A stretch of 64,000 nt of DNA from Muribaculaceae bacterium (GTDB lineage: Bacteria; Bacteroidota; Bacteroidia; Bacteroidales; Muribaculaceae): assembly GCA_910573745.1 (NCBI GenBank), contig CAJSYI010000005.1, positions 44,678 through 108,677 on the forward strand, read 5' to 3'. Shown piece after piece: positions 1 to 8,997 of the stretch (the stretch's first letter is position 1; each line of letters starts with the position of its first letter). The translations under genes and the position numbers were made by a program. The notes beneath the pieces were generated by a model. That model ran no database searches. It saw only the letters and a list, made by a program, of their open reading frames with translations, and was not told the DNA's origin.

Positions 1-54
1 AATTACATAGCTGAAAGCTGAAAAACCGCGACTTGATATATTTTTTATCTCAAA

Positions 55-90
55 AGAGTACCTAATAAGTACTCTTTTTTATTACCTTTG
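55..90 (+). promoter_or_regulatory. Phage late promoter with inverted repeat
   Basis: A 7-bp inverted repeat (AGAGTAC 55-61, GTACTCT 69-75) encloses ACCTAATAAGT (60-70). A Bacteroidales -7 element TACCTTTG follows at 83-90, about 45 bp before the ParB-like gene. A nearly identical 11-mer lies ahead of the promoters at 12,525 and 34,220, so this may be an operator of the late genes. Promoter assignment is inference from the consensus. Confidence 0.5.
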
Positions 91-134
91 CAAAAAAACC
101 GCAAAAACCGCATTTCAACTCGCATAAAAAAAGT

Positions 135-1007
135 ATGGAAAATTTCGACGACCTCGCACAAGTCAGGCTCATAGCTATTGAGCAACTTGAAGAAAATATC
201 GGGCAACTTGCCGGAGTGCCGGAGAATCCGCGAACGATTGATGAAGACCGCTTCGCATTATTGAAGCAAGACATCATCGACTACCCGGAATATCTGAAAT
301 ATAATCCGCTCAAAGTTTATCAGCTCGAAAGTGGAAATTATATCATTCTCGGCGGCAATATGCGTTTCCGCGCATTGACTGAAATCGGGTATAAACTCGT
401 TCCGGCTGTGGTTATCGACCCGAACACTCCGAACGAGAAACTGAAAGCGTATGCGATTCTCGACAATAACGGCTTTGGAGTTTGGGATTGGGGCAAGCTG
501 AAGTCCGGCGATTGGGATGCGAAACAGTTGCAGACTTGGGGCGTTGAGCTTCCCGATAATTGGGACACGAGTGCGGTAGATGCAGAGAACGCACAAGCGC
601 AGAATGAAAGCTACTCGCGTAAGGTCATTGCCCCGACATACGAGCCGAGCGGACATACACCGAGCTTCGGCGAGATGTACGACACCACAAAGCGAGATGC
701 GTTGCTTCATGAAATCGAGAAAGCGAACTTACCGGATGAGGTACGCGAGTTTCTGCGGCAAGCAGCCGCGCGGCATACGGTTTTCAACTATGCCAAGATA
801 GCAGACTACTACGCGCAGGCATCGCCGAAGATACAAGCTCTTATGGAGCAATCAGCACTCGTGATAATCGACTTCGACAAAGCCATTGAGAACGGATTTA
901 TCACAATGACAAAAGACCTCGCAAACGCATATCGCATTGAGCGTGGCATTACTGACGAAGCAGCTCTAACCGAAAACGACATATCAGAAGATTATGATGA
1001 AGAATAA
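135..1007 (+). CDS. ParB/sulfiredoxin-like domain phage protein
   Basis: A 290-residue protein. The first 120 residues resemble the ParB N-terminal nuclease/CTPase-type fold: an opening stretch ending in ENPRTID, then the typical segment with GGNMRFRALTEIG (about residues 74-86) matching the G-x-x-R-x-x-A box of ParB and phage ParB-like enzymes. The C-terminal half has no fold that I recognise and ends in an acidic tail. It overlaps the next gene, a glycosyltransferase-like protein, by 14 bp, so the two are probably translationally coupled. In phages such ParB-like proteins often sit beside terminase and DNA-modification genes. Here it is more likely to act on phage DNA than in partitioning, since no ParA is visible. 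The exact role is unknown. Confidence 0.75.
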   Translation: MENFDDLAQVRLIAIEQLEENIGQLAGVPENPRTIDEDRFALLKQDIIDYPEYLKYNPLKVYQLESGNYIILGGNMRFRALTEIGYKLVPAVVIDPNTPNEKLKAYAILDNNGFGVWDWGKLKSGDWDAKQLQTWGVELPDNWDTSAVDAENAQAQNESYSRKVIAPTYEPSGHTPSFGEMYDTTKRDALLHEIEKANLPDEVREFLRQAAARHTVFNYAKIADYYAQASPKIQALMEQSALVIIDFDKAIENGFITMTKDLANAYRIERGITDEAALTENDISEDYDEE

Positions 1008-1869
1008 GAATTTTGTCGCTTTTATCCTCTCTCACGGCAGAGCTGACAGGGTTGTGACTTATGACAGCTTGAAAAAGAGTGGCTACACCGGGCGAATTGT
1101 CATCGTGCTTGACAACGAAGACCCCTCCGCGCCGGAATATATCTCACGATTCGGGAGTGAGAATGTCGTTATCTTCGACAAAGCGGCTATCGCTGAAACT
1201 TTCGATGAGGGAGTGCCTGGCGATAGACGCACGATAGTGTATGCCCGGAATGCGTGTTTTGACATCGCAAGAAAGCTCGGCTACCGCTACTTTATCGAGC
1301 TTGACGATGATTATACCGTTTTTGAGTGGCGATTCGACAACCGTTTGCGGTATATCACAAAAGACAAGGCAGTATGCAATCTTGATGCAGTATTTGACAT
1401 AATGCTCGACTTCTTCAAGAAGATACCGGCAAAGTCTATCGCTATGGCACAAGGTGGTGATTATCTCGGCGGTGGTGCCGGTGGCGAGGGCAAGCAGCTA
1501 CGCACGAAACGCAAAGCGATGAACTCGTTTATTTGCGACACCGAGCGGCAGTTTACATTCTTAGGGCGTATCAACGAAGATGTGAACACTTACACACGCA
1601 ACACTTCAACCGGTGACTTGTTTTTGCAGATTCAGCAAGTATGCTTATTGCAGAAGCAGACGCAATCAAACGCTGGCGGCATGACTGAAGTATATCTCGA
1701 TTCCGGCACTTACTTAAAATCATTCTTCACGGTAATGTATCAACCGTCATCGGTCAAGGTGCGGACTATGGGTAACGAGTATGTCAATCAGAAGCGTTTG
1801 CATCATCGCGTGAATTGGATGCTCACAGCTCCGAAAATACTCAAAGAGAAATTCAAGAAAAAGACATAA
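994..1869 (+). CDS. GT-A-like glycosyltransferase, TAGT-like
   Basis: A 291-residue protein with features of a nucleotide-sugar glycosyltransferase. ILSHGRAD at residues 11-18 follows the first strand, a second strand ends in IVIVLDNEDP (35-44), and ELDDDYT (102-108) supplies the aspartate cluster expected to bind metal and sugar nucleotide. This layout resembles the TET/JBP-associated glycosyltransferases (TAGT) that phages use to decorate modified bases; that assignment is from memory of the family. No TET/JBP-type oxygenase or base-modifying partner is visible in the window, but one could lie to the left. The gene overlaps the ParB-like gene upstream and is followed 5 bp later by small terminase, so it is expressed with the packaging genes. 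Two in-frame ATGs (994, 997) are possible starts. Confidence 0.6.
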   Translation: MMKNKNFVAFILSHGRADRVVTYDSLKKSGYTGRIVIVLDNEDPSAPEYISRFGSENVVIFDKAAIAETFDEGVPGDRRTIVYARNACFDIARKLGYRYFIELDDDYTVFEWRFDNRLRYITKDKAVCNLDAVFDIMLDFFKKIPAKSIAMAQGGDYLGGGAGGEGKQLRTKRKAMNSFICDTERQFTFLGRINEDVNTYTRNTSTGDLFLQIQQVCLLQKQTQSNAGGMTEVYLDSGTYLKSFFTVMYQPSSVKVRTMGNEYVNQKRLHHRVNWMLTAPKILKEKFKKKT

Positions 1870-1874
1870 CCGCT

Positions 1875-2399
1875 ATGGCTAAATACTCCCAAGCTAAAAT
1901 CAAAGAATGCGAGGAGTGGATAATGGAAAACGGCCTAATGGAACACGGCGGTGCGAAGCTCAAAGACTTTTTCAAGGCTATGGGCTTGCATCACAAGACT
2001 TACTATCAGTGGTTGCAGAAAGTCGAGTTTCGCGAAGCCGTAGAGCGAGCAAAGCAGTATTTCAAAGAGCATCTATGCCGTGAATTGGTTGAATCGCTCG
2101 CTAAATCTGCAAAGGGTTATGACCACGAAATCACGGAAGAGAATACCGAGTACCGGCAGAATCCGAATAACCCATTACAGCCAATCATCCACCGAATGCG
2201 AAAGAAGACAACGACCGTTCATGTCAAGTCAGACGTTGCGGCCGCAATCTTCTTGCTATGTAACCTTGACCCGGAACATTATCAGAATCGACAGCGAAAC
2301 GATGTGACGATGAAGAAAGAGAATGACCCGGATGAACAACTATCAGCAGAAGAACTCGCCGCCGAGATTGAACGGCTCGATATGCTACAAAAGAAATGA
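1875..2399 (+). CDS. terS: Terminase small subunit-like protein
   Basis: I start this gene at ATG 1875 (174 residues) because the longer frame from 1815 would overlap the glycosyltransferase by 55 bp. Residues 1-60 contain a helix-turn-helix-like segment (GGAKLKDFFKAMGLHHKTYYQWL) of the kind that binds phage DNA. A basic middle and an acidic C-terminal helix (SAEELAAEIERL) suit oligomerisation and contact with the large subunit. The gene ends with ATGA overlapping the large terminase start at 2396, which is the main support for the call. Sequence alone gives only moderate support. Confidence 0.65.
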   Translation: MAKYSQAKIKECEEWIMENGLMEHGGAKLKDFFKAMGLHHKTYYQWLQKVEFREAVERAKQYFKEHLCRELVESLAKSAKGYDHEITEENTEYRQNPNNPLQPIIHRMRKKTTTVHVKSDVAAAIFLLCNLDPEHYQNRQRNDVTMKKENDPDEQLSAEELAAEIERLDMLQKK

Positions 2400-3865
2400 C
2401 ATCAACGGCAAGCGACACGATGAAAAGATTGATAAAGTTGAAGCGCATTAAGCTGAAGCGAGATGCGCCGGAACGCTTTGCGTCTTTTCTCGGCTATGCC
2501 AACCCGAAATATCGGGCAGAGTGGTTTCATATTCTAATCGCTGACTATTGTCAAAAGCTCTACTCTGGCGAAATCAAGAATCTAATGGTTTTCATGCCGC
2601 CGCAGCACGGCAAGTCGGAAATCATATCTCGAAATTTCCCGGCGTGGGTACTCGGCAAGAATCCCGATTTGAAGATTGCCGGTTGCTCATATTCGCTCGA
2701 CCTTGCATCTCAATTCTCACGCTCGATACAACGCACAATCGACAGTAAAGAGTATCAGGCAATATTCCCCGACACATATCTCAACGGCTCTAATGTGAGA
2801 ACTGACACAAAAGGCTATTTGCGTAATGTGGATATTTTTGAAACAGTCGGGCGGCGCGGATTCTACAAAGCCGTTGGCGTTGGCGGCGGCTTGACAGGTA
2901 CGCCGGTTGACATCGCTATTATCGACGACCCGGTTAAAGACGCTACCGAGGCATATTCAGCAACATATCGTGAACGTGTGTGGAATTGGTATAACACAGT
3001 TCTATCAACGCGACTTCACAACGATTCAAAGCAGCTTTTCATTATGACGCGCTGGCATGAAGACGACTTGGCAGGGCGAATACTTAAAGCAGAGCCGCAA
3101 GATTGGACTGTGCTTGTGATTCCGGCGATATGTGAGTTTGAGAATGACAATGGACTATCTGAACGACACGTTGGCGATGCTTTATGGCCGTGGAAACATT
3201 CGCTCGCTAAACTTCAGAAACAGCAGCAACGCGCCCCACGCGAGTTTGCAGCACTCTATCAGCAACACCCGACTATTGAGGGCGGTAATATCGTCAAGCG
3301 TGATTGGTTTCGTAAAATCTCAATGGCTGAATTTCTCGCATTGCGATATAACGAGCCGATGCACTTCTATCTCGATACGGCATACAACAAAAAGAAAGTC
3401 GGCAAGGATAACGACCCATCTGGTATTCTCGCGGCGTGTCGCATTCAGAATAACATATATCTCTACGATGCACAGTCCGTCTATAAAGAAATGCCGGATT
3501 TGCTACGATTCTTGCCGGACTACATATCAGCACACAAGGGCAACAATGAAAGCAAGCTCAATATCGAGCCAAAGGCAAACGGCGTATCAGTCGTGCAGAT
3601 GTTACGCGAAATCTCTACGCTCAATGTCAAGGAAACACCGACCCCGACCGAAGACAAGGAAGTGCGTTTGCGTGTCGTGTCACCGCGCATAGAGTGCGGT
3701 CGTGTATTCATCGTTGAAGGCTCGTGGAACGAAGAATTTTTGAATCAAGTATGTGCATTTCCAGCGACTTCACACGATGAATTTGTGGATGTTCTTGGCT
3801 ATGCCATAAACGACCTCTACGAAGAAGACGAGTACATTGATTATGACGAAATACAAGTTTTTTAA
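2396..3865 (+). CDS. terL: Terminase large subunit
   Basis: The 489-residue packaging motor of the phage. Residues 68-75 (PPQHGKSE) form the Walker A motif and VDIAIIDDP (171-179) the Walker B. A coupling motif follows (FIMTRWHEDDLAGR). The C-terminal RNase H-like nuclease domain begins near FYLDTAYNKKK, with the first acidic residue in FYLD, and a late aspartate appears in SHDEFVDVLGYAI. Length is normal for the family. It translocates DNA into the prohead and cuts concatemers with the small subunit encoded just upstream. The start overlaps the terS stop (ATGA); a second ATG at 2420 is possible. Confidence 0.95.
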   Translation: MTSTASDTMKRLIKLKRIKLKRDAPERFASFLGYANPKYRAEWFHILIADYCQKLYSGEIKNLMVFMPPQHGKSEIISRNFPAWVLGKNPDLKIAGCSYSLDLASQFSRSIQRTIDSKEYQAIFPDTYLNGSNVRTDTKGYLRNVDIFETVGRRGFYKAVGVGGGLTGTPVDIAIIDDPVKDATEAYSATYRERVWNWYNTVLSTRLHNDSKQLFIMTRWHEDDLAGRILKAEPQDWTVLVIPAICEFENDNGLSERHVGDALWPWKHSLAKLQKQQQRAPREFAALYQQHPTIEGGNIVKRDWFRKISMAEFLALRYNEPMHFYLDTAYNKKKVGKDNDPSGILAACRIQNNIYLYDAQSVYKEMPDLLRFLPDYISAHKGNNESKLNIEPKANGVSVVQMLREISTLNVKETPTPTEDKEVRLRVVSPRIECGRVFIVEGSWNEEFLNQVCAFPATSHDEFVDVLGYAINDLYEEDEYIDYDEIQVF

Positions 3866-3885
3866 CCCCTCAATCTTTATAAACT

Positions 3886-5412
3886 ATGCAGATTGTTCAA
3901 GTAGCAACTAACCTAATCAACCGTATTGCCGGAAGAAAGCAAGAGTTTGATGAATTGCTCGCTTCCGGCGACATCTCGCAGATACGCTCGAAGATGCGTA
4001 CCAACGGAAGTGAAGCAACAGCGGCGATGCGTGAATACGACACCGAAACGCACGAAGTAATGTCACGCAAAGACAAGATACTAACCGATAAGAAAGGCAA
4101 TCGGCGCGGTATTCAGCACTTGTGGAAGCTCCCCATTCCATACCCAGCGTATATAAACGAAATCGCACTTGTGTTTCTCTACGGTCGCCCGGTGAAATGG
4201 TCGCAAGTGTCAGAGGGAACGGATGAAGCGTTTGCGAAGTTCCTTGATGTAATCAAGCGAACTCGCTTCAATAGCAAGATTCGCCAATGCAAGCGACTTG
4301 CCGGAAAAGAAACGGAGAGCGCGATGTTATTCCGCGTCTTCAAAGACAATGACGGCACCCCCGATGTGCAGATTCGCGTACTCGCAAAGAGCAAAGGCGA
4401 TGAAATATACACACGTTGGGACCAGTACGAGAATCTTATCTCGGTTGCATGGGGATATAACGTGCGAGAGAAAGAAGATAAGGTTGTGTACCACTTCGAC
4501 ATCTTCACGCCGGAATTTATATACCGATGCACGAAAAAGCCTCTTGGGTGGCAAGTTGAGAGAGAAATCAACTTCATAGGCAAAATTCCTATCATTCTTT
4601 TTCAGCAAGAAAAAGAATGGGATGGTGTCGGTCATCTTATCAACCGTCAAGAGTGGATAATCTCGCGTGCCGCCGATACAAACGACTACTTCGCTGACCC
4701 TATCGCGGTATATAACATCGATGTAATCAAGAATCTGCCCGAAAAAGGCGATGTAGGCAAAGCTCTCTACACAAACACAAAAGAGGGCGTAGATAAAGCA
4801 ATGGCCTATGTCACTTGGGACAATGCGCCACAGTCGAAGAAAGATGAAATCGAACTACTCGATGCTCATATCCTATCAAAGTCATTCACGCCGAACATCA
4901 CGCTTGACACGCTGAAATCAATCTCGCAGCTCTCGGCAAAAGCATTACGCACGGTTATGATGCTTGCTGACATCAAGGCATCGAAACGCAAGGAGAGCCA
5001 CGATGAATTGCTCGACCGTACCGGCTCGCTCATTGCTGCAATCATCGGAAACGTACTCGATGTGTCACTCAAAAGCCAATGTGACGAGTTGAGCGTTTCA
5101 CACGAGTTTCAAGAACCGTTCGGCGAAGACATCGAAGCAGACATCAAAAACATCACAGCTTGCCTTGATGCTGAAATAATGTCGAATGAAACAGCTATCG
5201 AAAAGAATCCTCTAATCGCTGACGCAGCTCTCGAAAAAGAGCGTATCAAAGCAGAAGCAGATGAGCGATTGAAACAGCAACAGTCGATATTCGGCGACAA
5301 TGGCGCGGAAGCCGGGCCACAATCATTCACTGACGGTGACGATGAAGAAGACGATGAAGACGAAAAGAAGCCGGATGATGAAAAGAAATCAAAGAAAGCC
5401 GTGAAGAAATGA
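3886..5412 (+). CDS. Phage portal protein (SPP1 gp6-like)
   Basis: A 508-residue protein directly after large terminase and before the Mu F-like head gene, the standard place of the portal. The sequence fits SPP1 gp6-type portals: a wing region with GIQHLWKLPIPYPAYINEIALVFLYGRPVKW (read in two parts), a stretch GKIPIILFQQEKEWDGVGHLINRQEWIIS split over residues 225-255, and a long C-terminal helical segment ending in an acidic and lysine-rich tail. The dodecameric portal forms the vertex through which DNA enters and leaves, and it docks with the terminase. No defect is visible. Confidence 0.9.
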   Translation: MQIVQVATNLINRIAGRKQEFDELLASGDISQIRSKMRTNGSEATAAMREYDTETHEVMSRKDKILTDKKGNRRGIQHLWKLPIPYPAYINEIALVFLYGRPVKWSQVSEGTDEAFAKFLDVIKRTRFNSKIRQCKRLAGKETESAMLFRVFKDNDGTPDVQIRVLAKSKGDEIYTRWDQYENLISVAWGYNVREKEDKVVYHFDIFTPEFIYRCTKKPLGWQVEREINFIGKIPIILFQQEKEWDGVGHLINRQEWIISRAADTNDYFADPIAVYNIDVIKNLPEKGDVGKALYTNTKEGVDKAMAYVTWDNAPQSKKDEIELLDAHILSKSFTPNITLDTLKSISQLSAKALRTVMMLADIKASKRKESHDELLDRTGSLIAAIIGNVLDVSLKSQCDELSVSHEFQEPFGEDIEADIKNITACLDAEIMSNETAIEKNPLIADAALEKERIKAEADERLKQQQSIFGDNGAEAGPQSFTDGDDEEDDEDEKKPDDEKKSKKAVKK

Positions 5413-5627
5413 AGCCGCTAATCATCAAACAAACTACGACTGACAAAAAGATTCAACGGACTTCATTCTACGTTTTCGGCATTTGCATCTATTCAGAAGA
5501 AGTGCCGGTTGAATCAGAAGCTCCACGCCGTCAGATAGGATTCAACGTGTTTCCGCAGTATGCACCGGAATACGTGGAAGATGAAGATTATTACCCCGAT
5601 GAATACAAGCATGGCGAAGAAAAATAA
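5409..5627 (+). CDS. Small acidic phage protein, unknown
   Basis: A 72-residue frame starting with ATG that overlaps the portal stop and ending 17 bp inside the next gene. It has no motif that I recognise. The C-terminal third is rich in Glu, Asp and Tyr (EYVEDEDYYPDEYKHGEEK). The tight coupling on both sides argues that it is translated. It may be a head-assembly accessory factor, but nothing in the sequence proves it. Confidence 0.6.
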   Translation: MKPLIIKQTTTDKKIQRTSFYVFGICIYSEEVPVESEAPRRQIGFNVFPQYAPEYVEDEDYYPDEYKHGEEK

Positions 5628-8391
5628 CATAGACCCCAAGAGCGCGACACAAGCGCGAATAAAACGTACTGAAGCATACGCCGAACGTGTGCGGCTACTC
5701 TTTGCGCAGACGGTTAATGAAATACTCGCGCTCAACAAGTCAATGCCGCAGCTTGACGAGGGCGAGATGTTTTCTTTCGCCGGTGAATCCATGAAGCGAC
5801 AAAAGGAAGTAGAACGCTTGCTCCGTTTGCTTCATTCAGTCGCGACAATGGCTATCGAGAAAGGCATACGCCTTGAATGGTCGCAAGCGAATGACGAATG
5901 CGACAAGCTCGTTAAATCGTGCTTTGGCAAACGTGCATTATCATCTCCAGAGTTTGCAGCATGGACTCAACGAAACAGCGCGGCGATGAATGCGTTTATC
6001 GCTCGCAGCGAAAACGGCTTGAATCTATCGCAGCGTGTGTGGAAGTCAGTCGAGCAGCTACGCGATGAAATGGAAGTCGCGATAACCGTTTCAGTCGGTG
6101 AGGGCGAATCGGCAGCGTCTATGTCGCGAAAAGTCCGTCAGTACCTCAACGACCCGGACTTGATGTTTCGCCGATTCAGATATAAAGACCCCGAATCCGG
6201 CGAATGGCGGCGCAAATGGAAGAAGCGTATCAAAGACCCGGCAACCGGCAAAGTCAAATGGATAGACTACGACAAGCGTACTTATCAAGACCAATGGACT
6301 GGGCGCGGCTATTACAAGTCTTCAGCTCAAAACGCTATGCGTGTTGCTCGAACTGAAACGAATATCGCATATCGCAGAGCCGACAATGAACGGTGGCAAC
6401 AAATGGACTTTGTTCTCGGTCAACGTGTCAATCTCTCACGCTCGCACCCGAAAAAAGACATTTGCGACAAGCTCGCAGGTGATTATCCGGTTGATTTTGT
6501 CTTTGACGGTTGGCATCCGCAATGCTTTTGTTTCGTTACTCCGATTCTGATGGATGAAGATGAAATGGCGAAAGTATCAGAAGCGTTTTTGCGTGGAGAA
6601 AAGTATGTGCCGAGGGGCAAGCGAATAACTGACTACCCGGACAATTTCAAACAGTGGGTGTCAGAGCATAAAGAAGACATCGCACAATCTCGCGATAGAG
6701 GCACAGAACCGTACTTTATCCGCAACAATGCTATAGCGATAGATGAAATACTTGACCCGTCATTAAAGAAGCTCACACCGCAGCAAATCGCGGCGAAACG
6801 GCATGAAGCGAGAACGCCGGAGCAAGAGGACGAGATTCGCCGCCGTTGGAAAGAGCGAAGCGAGAGAATCGAAGCCGAAAAAATACATTCGCGACAAGTC
6901 AACGCTACTGCAAACAACGTACTCAATGCAGCCGCCAAGCGGTTTGCATCTTTCGGCATATCTACCGCCGAACTCGAAGAAGCAATCAAGAGCGGAAACA
7001 CAGCACTCATTCAACAGCAGACAAAGACGCTCGCACTCGCTATGTCAGCAAAACAGCAGCTTATCAAAGCAACTGCCAAAAAGGTCAATAGTGTTGCTGA
7101 CGGTTATAGCGAAGTCGATACGACCGCACTCAACGAAGCTCTTGCATCCGGCAATCTTGAAGCGATACACAAGCAGACACGCGCCATCGCTCAAAGTGTA
7201 CTCGCGATGAAGAAAGCCGAGCAAGCATTGTCAGCTATAATCCCGGATGCTCACACTTGGCACGAACAATTCACGCTTGCAGAACTGCAACAAGTGTATG
7301 CCGCCGTTGAATCGAAACTCGCGAACATATCGACACTTCCATTATACGAGCAAGTCAAAGCGATTGAGAAAGAAATCAAGTGGGTATCTGACCCTACATA
7401 TCTGAAGCCGCATAAGCAATATCCGACTTGGAATGTAGCTCAAGATGCTTATATGAAGAAGCTCGATGAAGTCAAGAAGCAAATCGCAGTAGCGGAGGCG
7501 AAAGACGCTATTGACAAACTGAAAGTGTATGTCGCTTCACACCCGAAAGCCACTACGGTCGCTAATGCTGTCTTGGAAGCAGAATTGTTGCTTGCATCCG
7601 GCGGCGATATGCTTACGATTAAAGCGAAGATTGACTACGCCCAAAAACGAAAAGAGCTACAAGAAAAAGCAGCAGCGCAAAAAGCTGTCAAGGGTAGCAA
7701 AATCGGTGAAGTCACATTTAAGGAGCTATCAAAAAAGCGACAAAAAGAGTTGCTCGATGATTACAAAGTCAATACAGTAGAGGGCATGGATGATGTGATG
7801 CGTCCAGCTACTGAAGAAGCATGGAAAGGACTTATCGAAGAAGAACGTATGTTGCTCACTAAATATACGCAGACATATAGCTACCTCAACGAGCCATTGC
7901 GTAATATGTCATATTGTGGCGGACGAGCGAAAGATGAATATGACAATGATATGCCGAAAATAACAGCAGCTTTGAGCCGTGTTAAGACAAAGCAAGATAT
8001 GGTCGTAAGGCGAGGTACAAGCGATTATTATATTCCGGAAATCGGCAAGAATTTGAGCCAAGCCGAAGTTGGCGATACGTTCATTGACGGCGCATTCTTA
8101 TCAACGGCGTGTCACCGAGATAAGGGATTCGGCGGCTCTATTAATATGATTATTTTGATACCGAAGGGCGCACAAGGCATATTCGCAGAACCGTTCACTC
8201 ATTACAACGCTGGTTATTATGACTATCAGACCCGAATATGGAACGGTACTGAAAAAGTGGGGTTAGGAGGTGAGTTTGAATGGATAGGTCAGCGCGGCAG
8301 TAGATTCAAAGTAATTAGAAAGAGCGGCAAAAATTTATACTTAATGTTAATCGGTCAGCAGTTCACACAGCCAACCGGCATGACGAAGTAA
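5611..8391 (+). CDS. Mu gpF-like head protein fused to ADP-ribosyltransferase
   Basis: I use ATG 5611 (926 residues); the longer frame from 5560 lies inside the preceding gene. The N-terminal third matches phage head morphogenesis proteins of the Mu gpF/SPP1 gp7 type: arginine-rich segment, VARTETNIAYRRADNERW, then SRSHPKKDICDKLAGDYPV and a CFCF region with conserved Cys/His. The middle is about 400 residues of helical, Ala/Lys/Glu-rich sequence. The end is an ADP-ribosyltransferase domain of the R-S-E class: R800/R801 (VVRRG), S831 (FLSTA) and E888-F-E890 (GEFEWIGQRGSRFKV), the ExE catalytic pair. Minor head proteins can be packaged and ejected with DNA, as with T4 Alt, so this enzyme may enter the host at infection. 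Its target is unknown. A hydrolase gene of opposite activity is at 8,998. Confidence 0.85.
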   Translation: MAKKNNIDPKSATQARIKRTEAYAERVRLLFAQTVNEILALNKSMPQLDEGEMFSFAGESMKRQKEVERLLRLLHSVATMAIEKGIRLEWSQANDECDKLVKSCFGKRALSSPEFAAWTQRNSAAMNAFIARSENGLNLSQRVWKSVEQLRDEMEVAITVSVGEGESAASMSRKVRQYLNDPDLMFRRFRYKDPESGEWRRKWKKRIKDPATGKVKWIDYDKRTYQDQWTGRGYYKSSAQNAMRVARTETNIAYRRADNERWQQMDFVLGQRVNLSRSHPKKDICDKLAGDYPVDFVFDGWHPQCFCFVTPILMDEDEMAKVSEAFLRGEKYVPRGKRITDYPDNFKQWVSEHKEDIAQSRDRGTEPYFIRNNAIAIDEILDPSLKKLTPQQIAAKRHEARTPEQEDEIRRRWKERSERIEAEKIHSRQVNATANNVLNAAAKRFASFGISTAELEEAIKSGNTALIQQQTKTLALAMSAKQQLIKATAKKVNSVADGYSEVDTTALNEALASGNLEAIHKQTRAIAQSVLAMKKAEQALSAIIPDAHTWHEQFTLAELQQVYAAVESKLANISTLPLYEQVKAIEKEIKWVSDPTYLKPHKQYPTWNVAQDAYMKKLDEVKKQIAVAEAKDAIDKLKVYVASHPKATTVANAVLEAELLLASGGDMLTIKAKIDYAQKRKELQEKAAAQKAVKGSKIGEVTFKELSKKRQKELLDDYKVNTVEGMDDVMRPATEEAWKGLIEEERMLLTKYTQTYSYLNEPLRNMSYCGGRAKDEYDNDMPKITAALSRVKTKQDMVVRRGTSDYYIPEIGKNLSQAEVGDTFIDGAFLSTACHRDKGFGGSINMIILIPKGAQGIFAEPFTHYNAGYYDYQTRIWNGTEKVGLGGEFEWIGQRGSRFKVIRKSGKNLYLMLIGQQFTQPTGMTK

Positions 8392-8393
8392 GA

Positions 8394-8419
8394 CAAAGGG
8401 CGCATAATCGCGCCCTTTG
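8394..8419. terminator. Bidirectional intrinsic terminator
   Basis: A perfect 10-bp stem (CAAAGGGCGC 8394-8403, GCGCCCTTTG 8410-8419) with a 6-nt loop sits between convergent genes that end at 8391 and 8420. It probably ends transcription from both sides, although the U-tract is short. Confidence 0.75.
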
Positions 8420-8728
8420 CTACTTGTAGTATTTCTGATAAAACTCTTTGAAGCCGGAAACGGCATCTTTCATTGAGTATGCGTTTTTCGCATAACGATT
8501 GAATAACATCGCTTTGAGCGTGACCGGGATTTTATCGAACTTCGAGAAGTCACGCAGTCCGTAAGTCAGATAATCCGAAAGGTACTCGGAAATCGAATCT
8601 GAATCATTCGCAGAATCTTCAACCCACACTCTTTCATAATCCCATAATAGAGCTTTATCGCCCTCGTATGGATTATTCTTTTCGCCGTGGTAGTAACGGC
8701 ATAATTTGAGTAATGAATCTTTGTGCAT
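8420..8728 (-). CDS. Small phage protein, unknown
   Basis: A 102-residue protein if started at ATG 8728. I chose this start because it leaves 4 bp to the upstream gene and has AAGGAG about 10 nt before it, one of the few good Shine-Dalgarno sites in the window; the longer frame from 8749 would overlap that gene. It is rich in Tyr, Lys and Asp and lacks signal peptide, membrane segment or known motif. It is the last gene of the reverse-strand block inserted in the head module. Confidence 0.6.
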   Translation of the reverse strand: MHKDSLLKLCRYYHGEKNNPYEGDKALLWDYERVWVEDSANDSDSISEYLSDYLTYGLRDFSKFDKIPVTLKAMLFNRYAKNAYSMKDAVSGFKEFYQKYYK

Positions 8729-8732
8729 AGTG

Positions 8733-8990
8733 CTATATCTCCTTGTCAAATTTATTCAAAACAGCATAACGAAGTGCAAACACTTCAATTTGACACGCAG
8801 GGCGTATGTTTTCAATCTTGAAATTAGCGCGTTCAGTAATTGATTTGTTACCGACTTCTTCTATTTCTCCTCTCGAATTGTATTTGATAAAATAACCCTC
8901 AGTCCAAACAAATACATCAGAAAGAAATGCCGGGTTGCGAGCAGCTAAAAAAGCTCCACCGCAAAAATTTTCATTTGAAAATGAATCCAT
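8733..8990 (-). CDS. Small phage protein, unknown
   Basis: An 85-residue reading frame between the ADP-ribosylglycohydrolase gene (7 bp gap) and the next small gene. It contains FVWTEGYFIKYNSRGEIEEVGNKSITERANFKIENIRP, read as alternating strands, and looks like a small beta-rich protein. I do not recognise a family. Its place suggests co-expression with the hydrolase. Confidence 0.55.
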   Translation of the reverse strand: MDSFSNENFCGGAFLAARNPAFLSDVFVWTEGYFIKYNSRGEIEEVGNKSITERANFKIENIRPACQIEVFALRYAVLNKFDKEI

Positions 8991-8997
8991 ATCTTAT

